A stretch of DNA of 6,354 bases. It comes from Gammaproteobacteria bacterium. Its GTDB lineage: Bacteria > Pseudomonadota > Gammaproteobacteria > Nitrosococcales > Methylophagaceae. This document shows, in pieces, positions 1 to 6,293 of the stretch. Under the pieces are notes generated by a model, which searched no databases, was not told the origin of the DNA, and saw only the letters and a program-made list of their open reading frames with translations. A program made the translations under genes and the position numbers. Position 1 is the stretch's first letter, and every line of letters begins with the position of its first letter. The DNA lies in contig NVVP01000065.1 of the NCBI GenBank assembly GCA_002402245.1, forward strand, positions 2,191 through 8,544, read 5' to 3'.

Positions 1-347
1 TTCATATTATCCCAAACAAAATGGGCTAATTTAGGGCTATGCTTTTTTAAATCATACGGGTTTTCTTTAGTCAGAAACTCAGCATATTCTTCTAAGGTCT
101 TAATATTATCTGAAATTTCAGAATCTAATGCTGAGCGGAGGTAATAGTTATTTTCTTTACTGTATAAGTTTTCAAAAAGTATTGCTTGTGACAGACCTTC
201 CTGAGCAGCGAGATAAACACCCGATACTGTCGCAACAATAATAAATATTTGGCTAATCCAAAAGCTACTTTTTATTAATTCTGCATTATCAATTTTTTTT
301 GATAAGCGTGCTGCTTCAGATGCAACTGTTTTTTTATCCTGATCCAT
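1..347 (-). CDS. N-terminal part of an unrecognised single-pass membrane protein (runs off the window edge)
   Basis: An open frame runs from an ATG at 347 to the left edge with no stop, giving 115 complete codons beginning MDQDKKTVASEAARLSKKID. The first 28 or so residues are charged and helix-prone. One strong hydrophobic segment follows at about residues 29-48 (FWISQIFIIVATVSGVYLAA). Then comes a polar, acidic, aromatic-rich stretch to the edge. The positive residues before the helix suggest the N terminus is cytoplasmic and the rest periplasmic. The start is supported by AAGGGA at 358-363, ten bases upstream, and by a candidate promoter further up. It lies downstream of the sortase on the same strand after a 117-bp gap, so it is probably a separate unit. 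GC is about 31% over positions 1-300 by hand count, lower than the neighbouring genes, which may indicate acquisition or fast drift. I do not recognise the family and assign no function. That it is a real gene is well supported; its role is unknown. Confidence 0.8.
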   Translation of the reverse strand, partial: MDQDKKTVASEAARLSKKIDNAELIKSSFWISQIFIIVATVSGVYLAAQEGLSQAILFENLYSKENNYYLRSALDSEISDNIKTLEEYAEFLTKENPYDLKKHSPKLAHFVWDNM

Positions 348-385
348 AATATAAAAATCCCTTATATAAAAAATATTAGCATACG

Positions 386-415
386 TTTATACACGTTAAT
401 GTGTACCGACACCAA
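386..415 (-). promoter_or_regulatory. Candidate promoter for the left-edge membrane protein gene
   Basis: Read on the minus strand, a TTGGTG at 415-410 (sharing TTG with the -35 consensus) is followed after 18 bases by TATAAA at 391-386 (five of six with the -10 consensus). Transcription would start near position 379, giving a leader of about 30 bases that includes the AAGGGA ribosome site at 363-358. The position and spacing are sensible for the gene starting at 347. The -35 match is weak and the region is AT-rich, so chance matches are likely. Confidence 0.35.
390..405. promoter_or_regulatory. Near-perfect 16-bp palindrome, candidate operator
   Basis: The plus-strand sequence TACACGTTAATGTGTA matches its own reverse complement at 14 of 16 positions; only the sixth and eleventh bases break the symmetry. 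It lies in the spacer of the candidate promoter at 386-415 and touches its -10 box. That is where a dimeric repressor would block RNA polymerase. No regulator is encoded in the window, and I do not recognise the site as that of a named factor. The palindrome is seen directly; the operator role is inferred. Confidence 0.35.
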
Positions 416-464
416 CAAATTTAGACTCTGGGTGCACCTATTAAGTTCTCTTAAAATAAAATTA

Positions 465-1061
465 CTAAGCAGATACTTCTCCTTGATACACTGCCCTTAC
501 CACATATCTTAAACGGCCTCCCGTTAGCAGTGTATTAAACGGGTAGCAGGTAACAAGAGTCAGTTGGTAAGGTGAATTATCAGCATCAATCCATGACACA
601 TCGCTTTTATCCACTATATGCATGTCTTTAATAATGTAGTCACGGACATGGCCATCTGCATTACTGATACTAATTGTTTCACCTATTTGTACCTGTTCTA
701 AAAAAGAAAAATGAGTATCTCGATGAGCCGCAATAATGGTATTACCTTTCGTCGTAGGCATTGCTGATGAAAAAAGGTAGCCAGGGCCGAAGGCGAGTGA
801 TGCACCACTTGCTCCGGCTAAGACATAGCTATCCACGTTATGCTCGGCCATGGTTAACCTTGCAACAGGCCAAGTATCGGCCCAAGGCCAAGGTTTTATC
901 TGGCTGCGCTCGGCTGATGTTGATTGTTGCCATGCAGAAGCAATTAACCATTGGGCTAATGTTGCTTTGGCTAAGATATAACTGCCCTGACCTAGGTTCC
1001 ATACTGCAATGATCACCACCAGACTCATTAGCAGTCGTTTACGTGTGATGGTAATCGTCAT
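465..1061 (-). CDS. Class GN sortase (marine proteobacterial type)
   Basis: This is a 198-residue transpeptidase expected to cut an LPXTG-like signal on the protein encoded just upstream. The N terminus has basic residues (RKR at 7-9) and one membrane helix at about 10-25, followed by an extracytoplasmic catalytic domain with no second helix. The catalytic triad is visible. His113 lies in AAHRDTHFSFL, Cys172 in TLVTCYPF, and Arg185, by position relative to other sortases, in GGRLRYVVRA. Cys172 is the only cysteine. The frame extends 35 codons further upstream to 1166, but the start at 1061 is preferred. That start overlaps the upstream stop as TGATG, is preceded by GGAG six bases away, and puts the basic residues directly before the helix. 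The longer form would add a polar extension lying wholly inside the neighbouring gene. The TGATG overlap implies translational coupling to the target. Family assignment is firm; the acceptor of the reaction in a Gram-negative envelope is not known. Confidence 0.93.
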   Translation of the reverse strand: MTITITRKRLLMSLVVIIAVWNLGQGSYILAKATLAQWLIASAWQQSTSAERSQIKPWPWADTWPVARLTMAEHNVDSYVLAGASGASLAFGPGYLFSSAMPTTKGNTIIAAHRDTHFSFLEQVQIGETISISNADGHVRDYIIKDMHIVDKSDVSWIDADNSPYQLTLVTCYPFNTLLTGGRLRYVVRAVYQGEVSA

Positions 1062-3178
1062 CACACTCTCCGACGTACAAATACCATTATTAGTAATAAA
1101 CCTAGTCCTAATACTATTTGTAAGGTAGCGGGGGTGGCGGTTTGTGGCAGTTGTTTCATTTTCCACCCCGCTGGTTTATTCGTTGCAACAGCCGTTGATT
1201 TCAGTGGGTTTTGTTTAGATCTAGCGGGTGTTTTATCCACAGCCACCAGCGAGGTAAACTTACTGACTAAATGATGAGATAAAGCGACATTAACAATGGC
1301 GTCTTTAATATCTTCGGCTTGACCTTGAGTACGGTAATCATCCATTAAGCTGGCAATTTTACGTCTTGCCCAAAAGGTCGATACTAAGTCTGATCTCGCA
1401 CCTTTGTTAATAGCTACTTCGCTCTGCCACGGTGTAGTACCTAACATTCCTTTTATCGTTATCGTATCGGGTAAATGGTCAGCTCTCATCGTCAGTAATA
1501 AAGGTTCACCTAAATATAAGTCTGGCACGGTACTCGGCCATTGCTCAATAACGACATCATCAGGAAAATCTAGGGTGATATTAGTCACGGTTGGGTGAGC
1601 TAATTTACTAAACAAGTCTTCCATTTTTTGTCTTACTTCTGACTCAGCACCAATATAACTATGGCTACCACGACCATATTCTGCTGCACGGCGCATAAAG
1701 TGACTATTGGGTGCACTGCCAATGCCTACCGTAAATAAGCGGCTTGTTCCTAAGTGACGTTTAATTAGATTAAATAATTCATCTTCATTGCCGACACTGC
1801 CATCGGTTAAAAACATAATCTGACGAATTCCGTTCGTGGTGGTTTCACTTGTTAAGGCTGCTTTTAGTGCCGGTGCCATTTCAGTACCCCCACCCGCTCG
1901 TAGCCAATTAACAAAATTTCTCGCTTGTTCAATATTCTCACTGTTGGCTAAGCGGGCACGATCATAGAGTCGTTCGAAGTCACTGCTAAAGCGGATGATA
2001 TTAAAGCTATCTTGGGGGCGCAGCTGATCCAAGCCATAAAGCAAGGCATTACGCGCTTGCTCGATTGAGGTGCCATCCATTGAACCTGAGGTATCGACAA
2101 TAAAAATCATTTCTCGGGCTATACTTTCTGTTTGCAGTTGTTTTGGTGGTATTAACATCACCATTGCATAGTCATGATTGTCCTTACGTTGCTTAAATAA
2201 TGCAGCTTGAGGTGCAAACTGTGGTGTTGCTTGCCAGACAAGTTCAAAATCACGATTAGCTGGTACAGGCCCCGTTAGGCTTATTTGTCTAACACCTGTG
2301 GCAATTTCAGTCTCTTCAATCTCATGATATGAACTGGTCAACTGAGTAATAGGAAAACCTGCGGCTAAGGTTATATTTAGCTCCACCGGATTATGTTGTT
2401 TATCCTTAGAAATAACCATCGGCGGGCTAATTAATGCAGCATCAGGTACTTGGTCTGTATTCACCGCCCAGCCTGTACTGCTTATATCCGTGACCCTTTC
2501 AACTTTATTAATCACTTCACCGGGAATATACCGAGGCGCGACTACCATTGGGAATCGTAGGCTAAATTCAGCTTCATTCTGTGTTACATTTTGCTGATAT
2601 TCTATGGTGATAGTAATCTGTTCGCCCGGCGCAATATTAGCGACTGAACTGGTAAATATATTAGGTCGCTGCTGCTCCAATAATGTGGCTTTTTTGCCTG
2701 ATGACTTCGCTGCCTGATAAATCTTTTTTGCTTCTTCTTTAGCTTTAATTTCACCTACAATAATTCGCTCACCCACCTTCATCTCAAGGTGATCGACTGC
2801 CGCCGTTTCAGGCAAAGGAAAAACATAAATACCTTGTTGCCATGATGAAGTCGAATTAGAAAATGTCTGACTCACTTTCACTCGCGCCAACAAACCGTTT
2901 ACCTTAATCTCTACATCGGTATCTAGCGTAGGACTCACAAGATAATGGCCATCATTATGGCGAAAGACTAATTGGCCTGATGTTAGATTATTAATATTGC
3001 GTATTGTATCTAGCTCTACTTCTACTGACTTTATTGCTGTTGCCGCATAGCTTGGTGACGACATAACCACCACCGCCATTAAGCCCACACTGATGGCAAC
3101 TCCTGCCACCAAACCCTGCCCGGCACAATGAACCAAGTTCATAAACAAGTTCATTTTGATTGATGATTGATTAGCCAT
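1061..3178 (-). CDS. Marine proteobacterial sortase target protein: VIT and von Willebrand factor A domains with LPQTA sorting signal
   Basis: This 705-residue exported protein is the apparent dedicated substrate of the adjacent sortase. In order it has: a long signal peptide (hydrophobic core about 23-39, likely cleavage after SYA at 43-45); a VIT domain at about 70-200, with the typical YVFPLPETAAVDHLEM and NIAPGEQITITIEYQQ stretches; a vWA domain at about 356-525; a C-terminal region; and a sorting signal. The metal-site (MIDAS) residues of the vWA domain are intact: Asp362, Ser364 and Ser366 in DTSGS, Thr432 in GGGTEM, and Asp459 in LTDGS. The C terminus has LPQTA at 677-681, a hydrophobic helix at about 686-700, and the tail VRRRV. 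The only cysteine, Cys18, is in the signal peptide, so the mature protein has no disulfides. The start is fixed by TAAGGAG nine bases upstream; Met9 has no such site. It is the first gene of the operon and ends in a TGATG overlap with the sortase. An intact MIDAS suggests metal-dependent ligand or protein binding. The biological role is unknown. Confidence 0.95.
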   Translation of the reverse strand: MANQSSIKMNLFMNLVHCAGQGLVAGVAISVGLMAVVVMSSPSYAATAIKSVEVELDTIRNINNLTSGQLVFRHNDGHYLVSPTLDTDVEIKVNGLLARVKVSQTFSNSTSSWQQGIYVFPLPETAAVDHLEMKVGERIIVGEIKAKEEAKKIYQAAKSSGKKATLLEQQRPNIFTSSVANIAPGEQITITIEYQQNVTQNEAEFSLRFPMVVAPRYIPGEVINKVERVTDISSTGWAVNTDQVPDAALISPPMVISKDKQHNPVELNITLAAGFPITQLTSSYHEIEETEIATGVRQISLTGPVPANRDFELVWQATPQFAPQAALFKQRKDNHDYAMVMLIPPKQLQTESIAREMIFIVDTSGSMDGTSIEQARNALLYGLDQLRPQDSFNIIRFSSDFERLYDRARLANSENIEQARNFVNWLRAGGGTEMAPALKAALTSETTTNGIRQIMFLTDGSVGNEDELFNLIKRHLGTSRLFTVGIGSAPNSHFMRRAAEYGRGSHSYIGAESEVRQKMEDLFSKLAHPTVTNITLDFPDDVVIEQWPSTVPDLYLGEPLLLTMRADHLPDTITIKGMLGTTPWQSEVAINKGARSDLVSTFWARRKIASLMDDYRTQGQAEDIKDAIVNVALSHHLVSKFTSLVAVDKTPARSKQNPLKSTAVATNKPAGWKMKQLPQTATPATLQIVLGLGLLLIMVFVRRRV
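1066..1071 (-). promoter_or_regulatory. Ribosome binding site that sets the sortase start
   Basis: Reading on the minus strand, GGAGAG lies just before the ATG at 1061, with its GGAG six bases away. It sits inside the last codons of the target gene and supports the 198-residue form of the sortase over the 233-residue reading. Confidence 0.7.
1136..1150 (-). other. Sortase recognition motif LPQTA within the target protein
   Basis: These codons encode Leu677-Pro-Gln-Thr-Ala681. They come five residues before a hydrophobic helix and an RRR-containing tail, the three-part layout of a cell-wall sorting signal. The fifth residue is Ala rather than the Gly of classical LPXTG. Cleavage would be expected between Thr680 and Ala681, by analogy with characterised sortases. 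Confidence 0.85.
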
Positions 3179-3187
3179 AAGATGCTG

Positions 3188-3194
3188 CTCCTTA
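3188..3194 (-). promoter_or_regulatory. Strong ribosome binding site of the sortase target gene
   Basis: TAAGGAG on the minus strand, nine bases before the ATG at 3178, is a near-full Shine-Dalgarno match. It fixes Met1 rather than Met9 as the start, and so fixes the unusually long region before the signal-peptide core. Confidence 0.8.
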
Positions 3195-3210
3195 AAGTGA
3201 ATGTAGGGCT

Positions 3211-3219
3211 ATTACAGCA
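3211..3219 (-). promoter_or_regulatory. Candidate extended -10 promoter for the target/sortase operon
   Basis: The minus strand reads TGCTGTAAT: a TGn extension followed by TGTAAT, five of six with the -10 consensus. Transcription would begin near 3204, giving a leader of about 26 bases containing the TAAGGAG ribosome site. No good -35 box lies at the usual distance, which extended -10 promoters can tolerate. This rests on motif matching alone. Confidence 0.3.
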
Positions 3220-3341
3220 AACAACAAGGGAGGCAAGCTGTTCAGAACAAGGCTATTTAACGATCAAATGTGGCAGAAACAAGGCAGGCCGTTTTTATTC
3301 AGGTAAAATCATCGTTATACAACCATAAAAGAGCATCTAAA

Positions 3342-4286
3342 ATGAGTATTCGTATAGGGATCGTGATGGATCCTATTTCTACTATTACGGTTAAAAAAGA
3401 CAGTAGTTTTGCCATGTTATTAGCTGCACAAGCAAAAGGTTGGTCGCTATTCTATATGGAACAAAGTGATCTCTTTCTCGCACGGGGTCAGGCCTCAGCC
3501 GAGATGAAACCACTGTCAGTAGTGGACGATCCGCACGACTGGTACCAATTAGGTGACTCGATTACCCAACCACTATCAGAGCTTGATGTGATCTTAATGC
3601 GTAAAGACCCTCCATTTGATATGGAATTTATTTATAGTACTTACTTACTAGAACAAGCAAGTGAAGCAGGCGTGTTAGTAGTCAATAACCCACAAAGTCT
3701 ACGTGATGCTAATGAAAAGCTATTCACAGCATGGTTTCCACAATGTGGCCCTGAGACATTGGTAACGCGTAAAGCCTCATTAATTCGCCAGTTCCATCAC
3801 ACCCATCAGGATATAATCTTAAAACCACTTGACGGTATGGGCGGCGCATCTATTTTTCGCGTGCAAGCCAACGATCCGAATCTAAGTGTGATTATAGAAA
3901 CGCTTACTGATTACGGTCGACGTTCAATTATGGTACAAAAATTTATCCCTGAAATTAGTCAGGGAGATAAACGTATTCTGATGATTAATGGCGAACCCGT
4001 GCCTTATGCTTTGGCTCGTATCCCTGCTGAAGGTGAAACCCGTGGTAATCTTGCGGCCGGCGGCCGAGCAGAAGGCCGACCATTAACTGAACGAGATCGC
4101 TGGATTTGCCAACAAGTCGGCCCCAAACTTCGAGAAAAAGGGCTATTATTTGTCGGCTTAGATGTAATTGGGGATTATTTAACCGAAATTAATGTCACAA
4201 GCCCTACTTGCATACGTGAACTCGATGCACAATTTAACCTAAATATTGCTGGCGACTTAATGACTAGCATAGAGCAACAATTATAA
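3342..4286 (+). CDS. gshB: Glutathione synthetase, ATP-grasp family
   Basis: This 314-residue enzyme catalyses the second, ATP-dependent step of glutathione synthesis in the cytoplasm: gamma-glutamylcysteine plus glycine gives glutathione. The length fits the usual size of about 315 residues. Diagnostic blocks are present throughout: GIVMDPI near the start (6-11), DVILMRKDPPFD (82-93), NPQSLRDANEKLFTAWF (116-132), ILKPLDGMGGASIF (159-172), GDKRILMINGEPVPYALARIP (208-228), RGNLAAGGRA (234-243) and EINVTSPTCIRE (282-293). These cover the ATP-grasp binding and catalytic segments. The frame opens at 3270, but the ATG at 3342 is chosen because the family begins MSIRIGIVMDPI-like; the 24 upstream residues match nothing in the family. 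Its ribosome site is weak (AAGAG at 3329-3333, eight bases away). It heads the plus-strand run and overlaps the next gene by one base (TAATG). Nothing looks degraded. Confidence 0.97.
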   Translation: MSIRIGIVMDPISTITVKKDSSFAMLLAAQAKGWSLFYMEQSDLFLARGQASAEMKPLSVVDDPHDWYQLGDSITQPLSELDVILMRKDPPFDMEFIYSTYLLEQASEAGVLVVNNPQSLRDANEKLFTAWFPQCGPETLVTRKASLIRQFHHTHQDIILKPLDGMGGASIFRVQANDPNLSVIIETLTDYGRRSIMVQKFIPEISQGDKRILMINGEPVPYALARIPAEGETRGNLAAGGRAEGRPLTERDRWICQQVGPKLREKGLLFVGLDVIGDYLTEINVTSPTCIRELDAQFNLNIAGDLMTSIEQQL

Positions 4287-5317
4287 TGAAATTAACACCC
4301 TTACTCGGCGGACTATTATTACTGCTATTAACCGCCTGTAGTGACAAGCCACAAACCCACCAAGCCAAATTCTTTGCCTTTGGTACTCAAATTGACGTCA
4401 GCTTATATGATGTCGATAAAGCGGCTGCTAATCAAACAATTGAAGTCTTAGAACAGGCCTTTTCTAATGTCGATAATACCTGGCATGCATGGCAACCCAG
4501 TACCTTAATGGATATTAATGCCGCTATTGCTGAAGGTAAAACGATTAAAGTTGAACAGGATGTGGCTGACTTAATTAACTTAGCCAAAACCTTAGCTAAT
4601 GACAGTCAGAATTTATTTAACCCAGCAGCGGGGAATTTGTTTGAATTATGGGGGTTTCATCAAGATGACTGGTTTGAATCTCATGCTCCACCCACTGATG
4701 AAGAGATGGCAGCGTGGATAGACAGTAATCCAACCATGAATGACATACATATCAGCAATAATGAACTTAGCAGCGATAACACCGCCGTTAAGTTGGGTTT
4801 TGGTGGTTTTGCCAAAGGCTTTGCCGTTGATACTGCAATTGAGGCGCTGAAACAACAAGGCATCACTAACGCTATCATCAATATTGGTGGCGATTTACGC
4901 GCTATTGGTTCTCATGGTGAACGTCCGTGGATCATTGGTATTCGTCATCCTCGCCATGATGGCATGATGGCTTCTATTGCATTACATGGTGATGAAAGTG
5001 TATTCACATCGGGTGATTATGAGCGTTTTTTCCAATATGAAGGCAAACGTTATTCTCATATTATTGATCCTCGAACCGCACAACCTGCAAGGGGTGCAAT
5101 GTCAGTAACTGTTTTACATAGCAATGCCTCGATTGCCGATGCGGCGGCCACAGCCCTTTTTGTAGCCGGTGATAATTGGCCTGAAATTGCCAAGTCAATG
5201 GGCCTCACACATGTCATGTTAGTTAAAGCTAATGGTAATGTGGAGATAACCCCTGCAATGGCCAAGCGTATCCGCTTAATGGATTCAACTGAACCTGCTA
5301 CAATTCGAGAACTCTAA
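4286..5317 (+). CDS. apbE: FAD:protein FMN transferase (ApbE family lipoprotein)
   Basis: This 343-residue enzyme is expected to attach FMN, from FAD, to a threonine on exported or membrane redox proteins. Known family substrates include subunits of the Na+-translocating NQR and RNF complexes; none is encoded here. The N terminus is a lipoprotein signal with lipobox LTAC and Cys18 as the modified residue. Serine at +2 suggests sorting to the outer membrane, leaving the enzyme in the periplasm. Family blocks are GTQIDVSL (33-40), FNPAAGNLFELWGF (111-124), LGFGGFAKGFAVD (170-182, flavin-binding loop), NIGGDLRAIG (199-208), TSGDYERFF (241-249), HIIDPRTAQP (258-267) and DAAATALF (285-292). Asp285 and Thr289 lie in the last block, where the family binds Mg2+. 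The start overlaps the gshB stop as TAATG and has only a weak ribosome site, so translation is probably coupled to gshB. The protein appears full length and active. Confidence 0.95.
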   Translation: MKLTPLLGGLLLLLLTACSDKPQTHQAKFFAFGTQIDVSLYDVDKAAANQTIEVLEQAFSNVDNTWHAWQPSTLMDINAAIAEGKTIKVEQDVADLINLAKTLANDSQNLFNPAAGNLFELWGFHQDDWFESHAPPTDEEMAAWIDSNPTMNDIHISNNELSSDNTAVKLGFGGFAKGFAVDTAIEALKQQGITNAIINIGGDLRAIGSHGERPWIIGIRHPRHDGMMASIALHGDESVFTSGDYERFFQYEGKRYSHIIDPRTAQPARGAMSVTVLHSNASIADAAATALFVAGDNWPEIAKSMGLTHVMLVKANGNVEITPAMAKRIRLMDSTEPATIREL

Positions 5318-5333
5318 CTATGATGCAGGTGCA

Positions 5334-6293
5334 ATGATAAGTTCTGATCGACTGCTATTTACGCTTTTATTTTCAATCATTATTCATTTAGTGATTGTAT
5401 TGGGCGTAAGCTTTGAGGTGACTTCACCGTTTACCAATCAGCCTTTTGAAAGCCTTGATATCACACTGGTCAAGCAACAAACCGAGCTTGCACCTGAAGA
5501 AGCTGATTTTTTAGCCCAAGCCAATAATGAAGGGGGTGGAGAAACGCAGGCTAAATCAGCTGAACCTAGCCCGACTCCTATTAGCCCAGATGAAATAAAA
5601 GAATCGGCGGCTGATAATGCTGCGGCGCCGAGCTTACCTCCAGTAAAAGCCGTTGTTCCTACACCGCCTAGTCCACCAGCAGCCAAGAAAGAAACAGTCA
5701 CACCACCACAGCCTAAAGTCAAAACTGATACCAGCCCGAGTAAAGCCATTGTTCAGGCTGAAGCCGAACGGATTGTCCATCAAGCATTAGAAGAAGCAAA
5801 ACAGCGTCAACAAGAGCAAGCAACACCTGCTGAAGAAACACCGCCCCGTCGAACATTAATTCTGCCGACCCAAGCAGACATTGCTAAATTAGATCGCCAG
5901 TTTGATGCCATCAGCCAAGCATTAAGTAAAACACCTAAAAAACGTTATATTTCATCATCAACTAGAGAATATGCTGCCGCAGCTTATATGCAAGCATGGC
6001 AAATGAAGGTAGAACGCATTGGTAACTTTAATTACCCACAAGAAGCAAAGCGTAAGGGACTTAATGGCAGTCTAATGCTGACGGTAGATATAAATCCTGA
6101 TGGCAGCGTATCGCCCAATGGCATTGTCGTATCAAAGCCATCCCCTTATAAAATATTAGATGATGCGGCTGTTCGAATCGTTAGACTCGGGGCTCCTTAT
6201 GCCGCCGTGCCTGACAATGTACTACAAGGCAATGATGTATTAACCATCATCCGTACTTGGAAGTTTGAAACTAATGGACTATCAACTCGCTAA
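5334..6293 (+). CDS. TonB-family energy transducer
   Basis: This 319-residue protein has the three TonB parts. A membrane helix lies at about 8-25 with the S-x3-H motif (Ser14, His18), which in E. coli TonB contacts ExbB/ExbD. A long Pro/Ala/Lys/Glu-rich periplasmic linker runs from about 50-175, with a helical stretch at 140-162. The C-terminal domain spans about 215-312, with NYPQEAKRKGLNGSLMLTVD, NPDGSV and TWKFE. TonB proteins pass proton-motive energy to outer-membrane receptors. The segment LDDAAVRIVRLGAPYAAVP and the position after gshB resemble the gshB-linked TonB paralogue of Pseudomonas (PA0406, TonB3), so it may not be the main iron-uptake TonB. It starts 16 bp after apbE with an AGG only four bases before the ATG, so it is likely in the same operon. 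No exbB or exbD is in the window. It is longer than E. coli TonB (239 residues), mostly in the linker. Confidence 0.92.
   Translation: MISSDRLLFTLLFSIIIHLVIVLGVSFEVTSPFTNQPFESLDITLVKQQTELAPEEADFLAQANNEGGGETQAKSAEPSPTPISPDEIKESAADNAAAPSLPPVKAVVPTPPSPPAAKKETVTPPQPKVKTDTSPSKAIVQAEAERIVHQALEEAKQRQQEQATPAEETPPRRTLILPTQADIAKLDRQFDAISQALSKTPKKRYISSSTREYAAAAYMQAWQMKVERIGNFNYPQEAKRKGLNGSLMLTVDINPDGSVSPNGIVVSKPSPYKILDDAAVRIVRLGAPYAAVPDNVLQGNDVLTIIRTWKFETNGLSTR

Noticed and set aside
440..470. Hairpin TTAAG-TTCT-CTTAA just downstream of the sortase as a terminator
   Set aside because: The stem has only five pairs, four of them A-T, and there is no proper U tract at the right side.
1062..1166. A 35-codon upstream extension of the sortase reading frame
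   Set aside because: It lies wholly within the target gene in another frame and would put a long polar stretch before the membrane helix. The ATG at 1061 has a ribosome site and a TGATG overlap.
3095..3178. The sortase target as a lipoprotein through Cys18
   Set aside because: Cys18 precedes the hydrophobic core and is preceded by His, so it is not a lipobox. A normal SYA cleavage site follows the core.
3270..3341. A 24-codon upstream extension of gshB
   Set aside because: The family begins at the MSIRIGIVMDPI equivalent; the extension has no family similarity and occupies the likely promoter region.
4646..4881. Two overlapping minus-strand open frames opposite apbE
   Set aside because: The opposite strand encodes conserved ApbE motifs throughout, so these are antisense shadows.
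5438..5749. A 103-codon minus-strand open frame opposite the TonB linker
   Set aside because: It is the complement of a Pro/Ala-rich low-complexity coding stretch, which leaves antisense frames open. It has no ribosome site and no recognisable domain.
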